Below are positions 35,473 through 44,261 of a DNA stretch of 64,000 nt, piece by piece; within the stretch, counting starts at the first letter, position 1, and every line of letters starts with the position of its first letter. A model generated the notes under the pieces. It saw only the letters and a list, made by a program, of their open reading frames with translations, made no database searches and was not told where the DNA came from. The stretch covers positions 496,001 to 560,000 of the forward strand of contig CAVYQF010000043.1 in assembly GCA_963770545.1 (NCBI GenBank), in the 5' to 3' direction. A program made the translations under genes and the position numbers. Source of the DNA: RYN-230 sp963770545 (GTDB lineage Bacteria > Actinomycetota > Actinomycetes > Streptosporangiales > Streptosporangiaceae).

Positions 35473-36440
35473 CCGTCACGACCAAGGCACCGCCGCACAG
35501 CGGGCCACCGGACCTGCAGCAGCACTTCGACGCGACGATCGCCCAGGACCGCCGGATCGAACCGCGGGACTGGATGCCGGACGGGTACCGCAAGACGATG
35601 ATCCGCCAGATCGCCCAGCACGCGCATTCGGAGATCATCGGCATGCAGCCCGAGGGGAACTGGATCACCCGGGCCCCGTCGCTGCGGCGCAAGGCCATCC
35701 TGCTGGCCAAGGTGCAGGACGAGGCGGGCCACGGCATGTACCTGTACTCGGCGGCCGAGACGCTGGGCGCCGACCGGGCCGACCTGACCAGCATGCTGAT
35801 CAGCGGCCGGCAGAAGTACTCCTCGATCTTCAACTACCCGACCCCCAGCTACGCCGACGTGGGCGTCATCGGGTGGCTGGTGGACGGCGCCGCGATCTGC
35901 AACCAGGTGCCGCTGTGCCGGTCCTCCTACGGCCCGTATGCCCGGGCCATGATCCGGATCTGCAAGGAGGAGTCGTTCCACCAGCGGCAGGGCTACGAAC
36001 TGCTGATGACGATGATGCGCGGAACCGCCGCGCAGCAGGCCATGGTGCAAGAATCGGTTGACCGGTTCTGGTGGCCGTCGCTGATGATGTTCGGCCCGCC
36101 CGACGACGCCTCACCCAACACCGCCCAGTCGATGGCGTGGGGAGTCAAGCGGCATACCAACGACGAGCTGCGCCAGCGCTTCGTCGACATGACCGTGCCG
36201 CAGGCCGAGAGGCTGGGCATCACCCTGCCTGACGGTGAGCTGCGCTGGAATCCCGAACGCGGTCACTACGATTTCGGGGCGGTCGACTGGGACGAGTTCA
36301 AGGCCGTCGTGGGGGGACACGGGCCCTGCAACGCGCAGCGAGTCGCCCGGCGCGAATCCGCACACGACGACGGCGGCTGGGTCCGCGAGGCGGCCACCGC
36401 CTACGCGGCCAAGGCCGCCCGCCGGGAGACCGCATCATGA
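35469..36440 (+). CDS. paaA: 1,2-phenylacetyl-CoA epoxidase subunit A
   Basis: A 323-residue catalytic subunit of the multicomponent monooxygenase. It shows the carboxylate-bridged di-iron four-helix pattern: HSEIIGMQPEGNW, KVQDEAGHGMYLYSAAE, RICKEESFHQRQGYELL and DRFWWPSLMMFGPPD. It forms the epoxide across the aromatic ring of phenylacetyl-CoA using O2 and electrons from PaaE. ATGA overlaps at both ends (paaZ and paaB) show tight translational coupling. Confidence 0.96.
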   Translation: MTVTTKAPPHSGPPDLQQHFDATIAQDRRIEPRDWMPDGYRKTMIRQIAQHAHSEIIGMQPEGNWITRAPSLRRKAILLAKVQDEAGHGMYLYSAAETLGADRADLTSMLISGRQKYSSIFNYPTPSYADVGVIGWLVDGAAICNQVPLCRSSYGPYARAMIRICKEESFHQRQGYELLMTMMRGTAAQQAMVQESVDRFWWPSLMMFGPPDDASPNTAQSMAWGVKRHTNDELRQRFVDMTVPQAERLGITLPDGELRWNPERGHYDFGAVDWDEFKAVVGGHGPCNAQRVARRESAHDDGGWVREAATAYAAKAARRETAS

Positions 36441-36739
36441 GCGGGACGGCTGGGGTCCGGTCAGACTGGCCGCTATTCGAGGTGTTCCTGCGGAGCAAGC
36501 GGGGGCTGAACCACGTGCACGTCGGCTCCCTGCATGCCGCCGACGCGCAGATGGCGCTGCATCACGCGCGGGACCTGTACACGCGGCGCAACGAAGGCGT
36601 CAGCATCTGGGTCGTGCCAGCCAGCGACATCACCGCGAGCAGCCCCGACGAGAAGGACCCGTTCTTCGCGCCGTCCGGGGACAAGGTCTACCGCCACCCC
36701 ACGTTCTACGAGATCCCCGACGACGTTCCCCATATGTGA
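36437..36739 (+). CDS. paaB: 1,2-phenylacetyl-CoA epoxidase subunit B
   Basis: A 100-residue small subunit: WPLFEVFLRSKRGLNHVHVGSLHAADAQMALHHARDLYTRR and SIWVVPASDI are the family signatures. It bridges PaaAC heterodimers in the complex and is not catalytic. Length is normal. The ATG overlaps the paaA stop by four bases. Confidence 0.96.
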   Translation: MSGTAGVRSDWPLFEVFLRSKRGLNHVHVGSLHAADAQMALHHARDLYTRRNEGVSIWVVPASDITASSPDEKDPFFAPSGDKVYRHPTFYEIPDDVPHM

Positions 36740-36748
36740 GGGCACGGC

Positions 36749-37636
36749 ATGACTGACGATGACGAGTACGGCGCCTACCAGGCCCTGGCCGAGGAAGCCG
36801 AAGACCATCGCTGGGCGTTCGGCACCGGCTTCACCGATCCGCTGGAGGGCGTGGACACGGCCATGCCCCCGGGGGTCGACGGTGCGGCGCTGGCCGCCTA
36901 CTGCCTCATGCTCGGCGACGACGCCCTGATCTACAGCCACCGCCTGCAGCAGTGGGTCACCCGCGCGCCCGAACTGGAAGAGGAAACCGCGCTGGCCAAC
37001 ATCGCCCTCGACCTGCTCGGGCAGGCCCGGATGCTGCTGGCCCGGGCAGGCCGCTCCGACGGCAGTGGCCGGGACGAGGACGAGCTCGCGTTCTTCCGGG
37101 ACGAGAGGGAGTTCCGCAACGTCCGGCTCGTCGAGCGGGCCGACGCTGACTTCGCCGAGCTCACCGGCCGGCTGCTGGTCTTCTCCACCTGGCGGCTGGC
37201 GCTGCTGGGAGCCCTCACCGCGTCCCGGGACCCGGTGCTGGCCGCGATCGCGGCCAAGGGCGTCAAGGAACTCGCCTACCACCGGGACTATGCGGCCCGG
37301 TGGGTGGTGCGGCTCGGTGACGGCACCGACGTCTCCCGCGCCAGGATGGCGGCCGGGCTCGCTTCCGTGTGGCCGCTGGTCGATGAGCTCTTCACCCCTC
37401 ACCCGATTGAACTGGGCCTGGCCGGGACGGCCGCCGATGTGCGGGCACTGCGGGAGGAATTCGACACGGTCCTGGACACCGTGCTGGCCGCGGCCACCCT
37501 GACCCGTCCCCAGGCCGCGCCGCTGGCCGGCCTGCGCGGCCGCACCGGGCGCGACGGCCTGCACACCGAGGACCTGGGATACATCCTGGCCGAGATGCAG
37601 AGCGTCGCCCGGGCCCACCCAGGGGCGACGTGGTGA
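36749..37636 (+). CDS. paaC: 1,2-phenylacetyl-CoA epoxidase subunit C
   Basis: A 295-residue structural partner of PaaA with the same four-helix fold: LMLGDDALIYSHRLQQWVTRAPELEEETALANIALDLLGQARMLL and KELAYHRDYAARWVVRLGDG are characteristic. PaaC lacks the di-iron function but is required for activity. A longer N-terminus of about 40 residues precedes the fold. The stop overlaps the paaD start. Confidence 0.95.
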   Translation: MTDDDEYGAYQALAEEAEDHRWAFGTGFTDPLEGVDTAMPPGVDGAALAAYCLMLGDDALIYSHRLQQWVTRAPELEEETALANIALDLLGQARMLLARAGRSDGSGRDEDELAFFRDEREFRNVRLVERADADFAELTGRLLVFSTWRLALLGALTASRDPVLAAIAAKGVKELAYHRDYAARWVVRLGDGTDVSRARMAAGLASVWPLVDELFTPHPIELGLAGTAADVRALREEFDTVLDTVLAAATLTRPQAAPLAGLRGRTGRDGLHTEDLGYILAEMQSVARAHPGATW

Positions 37637-38148
37637 GCCCGCCGCCCGTCCCGGCCGCCGGGGCGGCCGGTATCGCCGCGGCCGTGCCCGACCCGGAACT
37701 ACCCATGGTCACCGTGGCTGACCTCGGCATCTTGCGCCAGGTACAGGAAGAAGGCGGGCACGTCACCGTGACCATCACCCCGACCTACTCCGGCTGCCCG
37801 GCGCTCCGGGAGATCAGCGCCGATCTCAGCCGCCGGCTCCGCCAGGCCGGCTACCAGGACGTGACCGTCCGCACCGAGCTGTCACCGCCGTGGACCAGCG
37901 ACTGGATCACTCCCGAAGGGCGCCGCAAGCTCGCCGCGGCCGGCATCGCCCCGCCCCGCCCGGCGGGCCGCTTTCCGGCCGGCGGCCCGGTCCCGCTCCG
38001 CCTGACCGCAGGTCCCCGGCCTGTGCCATGCCCTCGCTGCGGATCGGCCCGGACCCGTGAGACATCGGCCTTCAGCGCGACCGCCTGCAAGTCGCTGCAC
38101 CGCTGCGAGGAGTGCCACGAGCCGTTCGAGTACGTCAAGGAGATCTGA
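37633..38148 (+). CDS. paaD: PaaD, epoxidase maturation protein
   Basis: A 171-residue protein with an N-terminal MIP18/SufT-like domain (VPDPELPMVTVADLGILRQV, PTYSGCPALREISADLSRRL) and a C-terminal zinc-ribbon-like part with CPRCGS and CEECHEPFEY. It is involved in iron-cluster or di-iron centre assembly of the epoxidase system. GTG at 37633 overlaps the paaC stop by GTGA; a second GTG lies one codon earlier. Both Cys pairs are intact. Confidence 0.94.
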   Translation: MSPPPVPAAGAAGIAAAVPDPELPMVTVADLGILRQVQEEGGHVTVTITPTYSGCPALREISADLSRRLRQAGYQDVTVRTELSPPWTSDWITPEGRRKLAAAGIAPPRPAGRFPAGGPVPLRLTAGPRPVPCPRCGSARTRETSAFSATACKSLHRCEECHEPFEYVKEI

Positions 38149-39198
38149 GTGGCGAGGACCGACTTCCACCCGCTGACGGTCACCGCGGTCGAGCCGCTGA
38201 CCGACGACGCCGCGGCCGTCACCTTCGATGTGCCAGCCCGCCTCCGCGACACGTTCGCGTTCCGGCCCGGCCAGAGCCTGACCGTCCGGCACGGATCCGA
38301 GCGCCGCTCGTACTCGATCTGCGCCGCCGCTGGCCGCGCTCCCCGCATCGGGGTCCGCGAGGTCGCCGGCGGCGTCGTGTCCGGCTGGCTGGTCCGCCAG
38401 GTCCGGCCGGGTGATGTCATCGAGGTCCAGGCGCCATCCGGGTCCTTCACCCCGGACCTGACGGTGGCTGGCCAGCATGTCCTGATCGCGGCCGGCTCCG
38501 GCATCACGCCCATGCTGTCGATCGCCGCCTCCGTGCTGGCGGCCCATCCCGATTCCACAGTGACCCTGCTCTACGGCAATCGCCGCAGTGACACGGTCAT
38601 GTTCGCCGACGAGGTTGCCGACCTCAAGGACAGTTATCCGGCCCGGATGCAGCTCGTCCACGTCCTGTCCCGTGAGGTCCAAGCGGTCAACCTGCTGGAC
38701 GGCCGCCTGGATGCGGCGAAGCTCCGGCACCTGCTGCCGGTCATCTCCGACGTGGCCGCCGTGGATCACTGGTGGGTGTGCGGCCCGCTCGGCCTGGTCA
38801 CTGGCGCGCTCGGCGTCCTGGATGAGTTCGGGGTCAGCCGCGAGCGGATTCACCGCGAGCTCTTCTACGTCGAAGACGAGCCACCCGCCGAGGTGCACCA
38901 CGCCGACGCCGATACTGGCCCGGGGGCGGCGGTGACAGTCGTTCTGGACGGCCGCGCCACGACCGTCACCATCCCGCCGGGCGTGCCCATCCTCGACGGC
39001 GCGCAGCACGCCCGGGCCGACCTGCCGTTCGCCTGCAAGGGCGGGGTCTGCGGCACCTGCCGGGCACTGGTCACCCAGGGCCAGGTCACGATGCGCCGCA
39101 ACTACGCGCTCGAGGACCCCGAGCTGGCCGCCGGGTACGTGCTGACGTGCCAGTCCCTGCCGGTCACCGACGCGGTCACGGTCAGCTACGACAGCTGA
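38149..39198 (+). CDS. paaE: 1,2-phenylacetyl-CoA epoxidase reductase subunit E
   Basis: A 349-residue reductase. Residues 1-240 form an FNR-like FAD/NAD(P)H module (FRPGQSLTVRHG, RRSYSICAA, IAAGSGITPMLSI, VCGPLGLV); residues 260-349 are a plant-type [2Fe-2S] ferredoxin with CKGGVCGTC and a later Cys in LTCQSL. It passes NADPH electrons to PaaA. The GTG start directly follows the paaD stop. Last gene of the paaZABCDE operon; no paaK, paaH or paaJ gene is in the window. Confidence 0.96.
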   Translation: MARTDFHPLTVTAVEPLTDDAAAVTFDVPARLRDTFAFRPGQSLTVRHGSERRSYSICAAAGRAPRIGVREVAGGVVSGWLVRQVRPGDVIEVQAPSGSFTPDLTVAGQHVLIAAGSGITPMLSIAASVLAAHPDSTVTLLYGNRRSDTVMFADEVADLKDSYPARMQLVHVLSREVQAVNLLDGRLDAAKLRHLLPVISDVAAVDHWWVCGPLGLVTGALGVLDEFGVSRERIHRELFYVEDEPPAEVHHADADTGPGAAVTVVLDGRATTVTIPPGVPILDGAQHARADLPFACKGGVCGTCRALVTQGQVTMRRNYALEDPELAAGYVLTCQSLPVTDAVTVSYDS

Positions 39199-39501
39199 CG
39201 GTGCTGGGCCCGCACGCGGCGTGAGCACCGCTACGAGCTGGACTACCTGTGCGACGGCATCGGGCAGCGGGCGATGTCCGGGCCCGACCCGCTGGGGTAT
39301 GCCAGCGCGGCGGGACCAGACCGGGGCCCGAAGAGACCTGGGGCGTCCTGTGGCTAGCCCCACCGCGAAGACGGGGGCGCGCCACGTTCCCCGGCGGCTG
39401 GCCGGTTCGTAGCGTGGGCGGGCAGATGCGGATGACAGCGTGCCCGCGTCCGGGGGGCCGGTCACGCGCCAGCCGCGAAATCGCAGCTACGGGAGGTTCT
39501 G
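39199..39501. other. Intergenic region after paaE
   Basis: No gene is supported. One frame reads YELDYLCDGIGQRAMSGPDP before a stop, possibly the tail of a decayed gene, but I do not recognise it. The right end carries GGGAGG, the ribosome binding site of the ABC ATPase. Confidence 0.4.
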
Positions 39502-40221
39502 ATGATCGAGGCACGCGGCCTCGTCAAGCACTACCGGTCCACGCTGGCGGTGGACAAGCTGAGCTTCGATGTCCGCCCCGGCACGGTGACCGGATTCCTG
39601 GGCCCGAACGGCGCGGGCAAGTCCACCACGATGCGCATGATCATGGGCCTGGACCGGCCAGATGAGGGACAGGTGACGATCGGCGGGAAGAGCTACGCTG
39701 ACCTGCGCTGGCCGCTGCGCGAGGTAGGCGCGCTGCTCGAAGCCAAGGCGTTCCATCCGGGCCGCACCGCCCGCGCCCACCTGACTGCGCTGGCCGCCAG
39801 CAACGCGATCGGCCGGCCGCGGGTCGAGGAGGTACTCGCCCTGACCGGCCTCGAGAAGGCCGCGGAGCGCCGGGCCGGGAAGTTCTCGCTCGGCATGTCC
39901 CAGCGGCTGGGGATCGCCGCCGCCCTGCTCGGCGACCCGCGGGTCCTGCTGCTCGATGAGCCGGTCAACGGCCTGGACCCCGAAGGCATCCGGTGGATCC
40001 GCAACCTGCTGAAGAACTTCGCCGCCCAGGGCCGGACGGTGCTGGTGTCCAGCCATCTGATCAGCGAGATCGCGCACACCGCGGACACGCTGATCGTGAT
40101 CGGCCGGGGCCGGCTCCTGGCCCAGGCCACGGTCGCGCAACTGTCCGCCCGGGCCAGCTCACTGGAGGACGCGTTCTTCGACCTGACCGAGGGCGTCACC
40201 GACTATTCGGGGAGCCTGTGA
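39502..40221 (+). CDS. ABC transporter ATP-binding protein
   Basis: A 239-residue ATPase of the DrrA/ABC-2 type: LGPNGAGKSTTMRMIMGL (Walker A), FSLGMSQRLGIAAALLGDP (signature), VLLLDEPVNGLDPEG (Walker B), SSHLISEIAHTAD (switch His). GGGAGG precedes the ATG. The stop overlaps the permease start (TGATG). With the following two-component genes it forms a transporter-sensor locus, commonly used for export of antibiotics or lipids. Confidence 0.93.
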   Translation: MIEARGLVKHYRSTLAVDKLSFDVRPGTVTGFLGPNGAGKSTTMRMIMGLDRPDEGQVTIGGKSYADLRWPLREVGALLEAKAFHPGRTARAHLTALAASNAIGRPRVEEVLALTGLEKAAERRAGKFSLGMSQRLGIAAALLGDPRVLLLDEPVNGLDPEGIRWIRNLLKNFAAQGRTVLVSSHLISEIAHTADTLIVIGRGRLLAQATVAQLSARASSLEDAFFDLTEGVTDYSGSL

Positions 40222-41034
40222 TGGGCACCGCGACACTCAGCCACCTCCCCGCCTGCCGCGGTAGCTACGGTTTCCGCACCGTCGCGGCGATGGAGTGGCG
40301 CAAACTCCGCACGGTCCGCTCCACCTGGTACCTCGTGGCTGCCTTCGGGGCCGGCCTGGTCGCCCTGGCCGTGCTCGCGGCAGGCCGCGAGAACTACGCG
40401 CAGCTGTCCGCGGCCGGCCGCGCGTCCTTCGACCCCACCTACGGCAGCTTCCTCGGGCTCGTGCCCGGCCAATTGCTGCTCGGCGTACTCGGCGTGCTCG
40501 CGATCACGACCGAGTTCTCCTCCGGGATGATCCGGGCCACGTTCGCCGCGGCGCCCAGCCGTCCGCTCGTGCTCGCCGCGAAGGCAGCGGTGCTGGGGGC
40601 CATCACCCTGGCGGCCGGGGAGATCTTCGCGTTCGCGGCGTTCTACGCCGGCCAGGCCCCTGCTGAAGGCCCCGGCCCCGCACGCCGCGCTCGGCCAGCC
40701 CGGCGTGCTCCGCGCGACAGCGATGGCCGGCGCGTACCCGGCGCTGGTCGCACTCATCAGCCTGGGCATCGGCGCGATCGTCCGGCATACCGCGGGCGCC
40801 ATCTGCGCCCTGGTGGGCGTGGTGTTCGTGCTGCCGATGCTGTTCTTCTCGCTCGGCAGCCCGGTCCGGAACACGGCGCAGGAGTTCCTGCCCGACACGA
40901 TGAGGAATTCGCTGATCGCGGTCAAGCCCGTCGCGCACCTGCTGTCGCCCGGGCTGACCTTCGGCGTGCTGTGCGGGTACGCGCTGGCTGCGCTCGCGGC
41001 CGGGGCCTGGGCCCTGGCCCGCCGTGACGCCTGA
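40221..41034 (+). pseudogene. ABC-2 type permease, frameshifted
   Basis: A membrane permease in two frames. The first part (MEWRKLRTVRSTWYLVAAFGAGLVALAVLA through ITTEFSSGMIRATFAAAPSRP and FAFAAFYAGQA) is normal ABC-2 sequence. After the C4 run at 40657-40660 the frame continues as nonsense, while the true continuation (LLKAPAPHAALGQPGVLRATAMAGAYPALVALISLGIGAIVRHTAGAICA to ALAAGAWALARRDA) is one frame away. Removing one C restores a roughly 270-residue protein with about six membrane helices. Sequencing error and real mutation are both possible. Confidence 0.7.
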
Positions 41035-41080
41035 GCCGACCCCCCGGCTCCTCCCGGGGCTCCGGCTTAGGCTGGGGGCC

Positions 41081-42433
41081 ATGATCGAGTCGTTCCCCGC
41101 CGGGTTCCAGGATCGGTGGCGGCCGGGCGCCAGGTTCCTGGTCCGCTGGGGCCGCCGCACGCTCGTGGAGTCGCTGTACCTGCTCACCGCCCCGGTGACC
41201 GCCGTGGCTGGGCTGCTGGTGGCTTTTGGTGGCTTGTGCGTGGCCACGGCCGGTTTGCTGTTGCCGGGCGGGTCGCCGGTCGTGGCCGGGGCGCTGGCCC
41301 CGGCGCGGTGGGTTGCCGACCTGGAACGGTGGCGGATGGCCAGGGTGGGCTCCCCGGCCGGCGGGGCCGCGGGCCCGGCCCGGCGGCCGGGCCCGGGGCG
41401 GGCCGCTACCGCGGCCGACCCGGGGCTGTGGCTCGACGTGGCGCACGCGGTGGTGGTGCTCCCGGTCGCCCTGATCACCTCGGTGGTGACAGCCTTGTGG
41501 TGGTTCGTCGGCCTCGGTGCCGCCACATCCGCCCTGCGGGCCAGCCTGCGCAACCAGTACGCGTACTCCGGGTCGCTGCGGCCGATGACCCTGTACGCGG
41601 GCAGTACCCAGTCCCACATCGCGCTGAGCCTGGGGCTGACGTCGCCCGCCGGACGGGTCGCTTTCGGGACCGTGGCCGGCCTGCTGCTGCTGGTCACCCT
41701 GCCGCTGGTGACCCGGGCGTGCGTCGCCGCCCAGACCGGGCTGGGGCAGGCGCTGCTGTCGGATGCGTCCGCGCTGCACCGCAGGATCAGCGGGCTCGAG
41801 CAGGAGCGGGACACCGCCCGGGCGCAGACCGTCGCCGCGGTGACCGCCGAGACGGCCGCGCTGCGCCGGCTCGAACGCGACATCCACGACGGGCCTCAGC
41901 AGCGGCTGGTCCGCCTGGCGATGGAACTGGGCCGCGCCCGGCACCACCTGGACACCAAGCCGGAGGCGGTCCGGGAGGCGCTCGCCGACGCGATCATCCA
42001 GGCCCAGGAGGCGCTAGACGAGCTACGGGCCCTGTCGCGCGGCATCGCCCCGCCGATCCTCGTCGACCGCGGCCTCCGGGAGGCGCTCACCGCCCTGGCC
42101 GCGCGCTCCACCGTTCCCGTTGAGCTCGATACGGGCCCCCTGAGCCGGTCACTGGACCCGGTCGTCGAGACGGCCGCGTATTTCGTGATCGCCGAGGCGC
42201 TGACCAATGTGGCCAAGCACAGCCACGCCCGCCGGTGTGCGATCGGCCTGCGTCACGGCGGGGGAACCTTGCGGGCCTGGGTGACGGACGACGGAGTCGG
42301 CGGCGCGGCGCTGGACAAGGGACACGGACTGCGGGGGCTCGACGACCGGCTGCGCGCAGCCGGCGGCCGGCTGCAGGTCACCAGTCCCTGCGGTGGCCCG
42401 ACGACGATCACCGCGGAACTGCCGTGCCGCTGA
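41081..42433 (+). CDS. Sensor histidine kinase (HisKA_3 type)
   Basis: A roughly 450-residue membrane kinase of the NarL-partner type. The N-terminal half has four hydrophobic segments (SLYLLTAPVTAVAGLLVAFGG, VAHAVVVLPVALITSVVTALWW and others), matching the putative sensor domain seen in many actinobacterial kinases. Then the H-box LERDIHDGPQQRLVRLAMELG, dimerisation helices, and the HATPase domain (IAEALTNVAKHSHA, VTDDGVGGA, GHGLRGLDDRLRAAGG). All key residues are present. It is followed directly by the broken response regulator. ATG 41081 is chosen; GTG 41024 is an alternative. Confidence 0.88.
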   Translation: MIESFPAGFQDRWRPGARFLVRWGRRTLVESLYLLTAPVTAVAGLLVAFGGLCVATAGLLLPGGSPVVAGALAPARWVADLERWRMARVGSPAGGAAGPARRPGPGRAATAADPGLWLDVAHAVVVLPVALITSVVTALWWFVGLGAATSALRASLRNQYAYSGSLRPMTLYAGSTQSHIALSLGLTSPAGRVAFGTVAGLLLLVTLPLVTRACVAAQTGLGQALLSDASALHRRISGLEQERDTARAQTVAAVTAETAALRRLERDIHDGPQQRLVRLAMELGRARHHLDTKPEAVREALADAIIQAQEALDELRALSRGIAPPILVDRGLREALTALAARSTVPVELDTGPLSRSLDPVVETAAYFVIAEALTNVAKHSHARRCAIGLRHGGGTLRAWVTDDGVGGAALDKGHGLRGLDDRLRAAGGRLQVTSPCGGPTTITAELPCR

Positions 42434-43132
42434 CCCCGCGCGACACCGCGCCCGGGCCACCGCCGGACCGCGCGGCCCGCGGCCGGCTGCGGATCGTCGT
42501 GGCCGACGACGCGGTACTGCTGCGCGAGGGCCTGGTCCGCCTGCTCGCCGAGGACGGTCATCAGGTGGTGGCCACGGTCGGGGATGGCCCCGCCCTGGTC
42601 GAGGCGGTGCTCAGGTACCGCCCGGACGTGTCAGTCGTCAACGTGCGGATGCCGCCGACCCACACCGACGAGGGCCTGGCGCGCCGCGATCACCGCCCGC
42701 TCGCACCTGCCCGGCGCCCCCATGCTGGTGCTCAGCCAGTATGTGGAGGCGTCCTACGCCCGCGACCTGCTCGCAGACGGCTCCGGCGCGGTCGGCTACC
42801 TGCTCAAGGACCGGGTGAGCAGGGTCGGGGAGTTCCTGGACGCCCTCGGCTGGGTCGCCCGCGGCGCCACAGTGCTGGATCCCCAGGTCATTGCCCAGCT
42901 ACTGGCCGGGCAGCACCGGGACAGCGCGCTGGAAACCCTGACCGCGCGGGAACGGCAGCTCCTGGCCCTGATGGCCGAGGGCCATTCCAACACGGCCATC
43001 GCCCAGCGACTGGTCATCTCCGCCAGCGCGGTGGAAAAACACATCAGCAACGTCTTTGCCAAGCTCGGCCTGCGGCCCGATGACGCCCACCACCGCCGGG
43101 TTCTCGCCGTCCTCGCCTACCTCAGAGCCTGA
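42424..43132 (+). pseudogene. NarL/FixJ response regulator: frameshift and Asp-to-Asn at the phosphorylation site
   Basis: The receiver begins normally (RIVVADDAVLLREGLVRLLAEDGH), but the strand that normally ends in the phosphorylated Asp reads PDVSVVNVRMPPTHTDEGL, with Asn where relatives have Asp. Directly after DEGL the frame breaks; deleting one of the GG at 42678-42679 restores RAAITARSHLPGAPMLVLSQYVEASYARDLL, GAVGYLLKDRV and a complete LuxR helix-turn-helix (LTARERQLLALMAEGHSNTAIAQRLVIS, VEKHISNVFAKLGL). GTG 42424 overlaps the kinase end. Two independent lesions suggest genuine loss of phospho-signalling, not only a read error. Confidence 0.7.
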
Positions 43133-43192
43133 CCACTGTTGACCGGGCGAACCGCATCAGGCGGGTCGGCCCACAGGAAGCGAGGAACCCGG

Positions 43193-44053
43193 ATGGATCC
43201 CACGAGGCGGATGCCGAGGGTCGGGATAGTGTTCCGTCCCCAGCTGCCCCCCGAGCGGCTGCACGAATTCGTCAGATCAGCGGAGACGGCCGGCCTCGAT
43301 GACCTGTGGCTGTGGGAGGACTGCTTCGCAGAAGGCGGTCTGACCACCGCCACCGCGGTGCTCGCGTGGAGCAGCTCGCTGCGGATCGGCCTGGGCCTGA
43401 TGCCGGTACCCCTGCGCAACCCGGCGCTGGCGGCCATGGAAGTCGCGGCCCTGGCGCGCCTGTTCCCAGGACGGTTCGTCCCGGCCGTAGGGCACGGCGT
43501 CCTGCCGTGGATGGAGCAGGTCGGGGCGCGCGCCGCCTCCCCCCTGACGCTGCTGCGCGAATGGGTGACGGCGGCCCGATCCTTGCTCAGGGGGGAGGCC
43601 GTGACCGTCAGCGGCCAGTACGTACGTCTCAGCGACGTCGCCCTGGACTGGCCGCCGGCCATCGTTCCGCAGTTGCTGGTCGGCGCCCGCGGGCCGAAGA
43701 CGCTCGCCCTGGCGGGTGAGCTGGCCGACGGCCTCGTCCTGGACGCGGGCATTTCGCCGCACGGCGTCCGTCAGGCCGTGGAGCGGGCTGCCGCGCGGAG
43801 GCCTCATGAGGTCGTCGTGGATGTGCTGTGCGGGGCCGGGGCGGGCAGCACGGAGCGCATCGAGGCCGAGCTGGCCGAGTCATCAGAACCGCTGTCGAGC
43901 CGGGCGGCAGTCGGGTCTCCGGAGGATGTGGCTGAGACCGTCCGCTCGTTCGCCCGGGCCGGAGCGACGACCGTGGTCCTGCAGCCCACCGCGGACGACC
44001 CGGACGTGGCCGCGACGATCAGGCTGGCCGCAGCCGCAAAAACCGTGCTCTAG
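43193..44053 (+). CDS. LLM-class flavin- or F420-dependent oxidoreductase
   Basis: A 286-residue luciferase-like TIM barrel: VGIVFRPQLPPERLHEFVRSAETAGLDDLWLWEDCF, LRIGLGLMPVPLRNPALAAMEVAALARLFPGRFVPAVGHGV, VPQLLVGARGPKTLALAGELADGLVLDAGISP. The pattern fits the F420-using subset in actinobacteria, but FMN use cannot be ruled out from sequence. ATG 43193 agrees with the family start. No close partner gene suggests its substrate; it is separated from the hydrolase cluster by about 200 bases. Confidence 0.88.
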   Translation: MDPTRRMPRVGIVFRPQLPPERLHEFVRSAETAGLDDLWLWEDCFAEGGLTTATAVLAWSSSLRIGLGLMPVPLRNPALAAMEVAALARLFPGRFVPAVGHGVLPWMEQVGARAASPLTLLREWVTAARSLLRGEAVTVSGQYVRLSDVALDWPPAIVPQLLVGARGPKTLALAGELADGLVLDAGISPHGVRQAVERAAARRPHEVVVDVLCGAGAGSTERIEAELAESSEPLSSRAAVGSPEDVAETVRSFARAGATTVVLQPTADDPDVAATIRLAAAAKTVL

Positions 44054-44153
44054 ACCGGCCCCACCAGGGCCTGACCGGGCGCCCGGCCGCACGTTCAACG
44101 GCCGCTGGCCCGGGGTTCGCCGGCCGGGCCGCGATCCGGAATCTGGTCATTGC

Positions 44154-44171
44154 TTGTTATCACATATATCA
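44154..44171. promoter_or_regulatory. Shared element TTGTTATCACATATATCA, copy 1
   Basis: This 18-mer is identical to 47596-47613, and the similarity extends left (CATTG in both). It lies about 90 bases before the alpha/beta hydrolase gene. An exact AT-rich 18-mer twice in 3.4 kb of GC-rich DNA, both times at promoters around a GntR gene, points to that regulator's operator. Confidence 0.7.
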
Positions 44172-44261
44172 ACTAGGGTGACCTGCAAGTCGGCGGCGAT
44201 GGCGGCCCAGGCGGCCGGCGGCGGCACAGGCGCTCGACATGATCATGTCCGGGAGATACCG

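Noticed and set aside
39221..39412. Small frame between paaE and the ABC ATPase
   Set aside because: Ser/Thr/Arg-rich and unrecognised; not supported as a gene.
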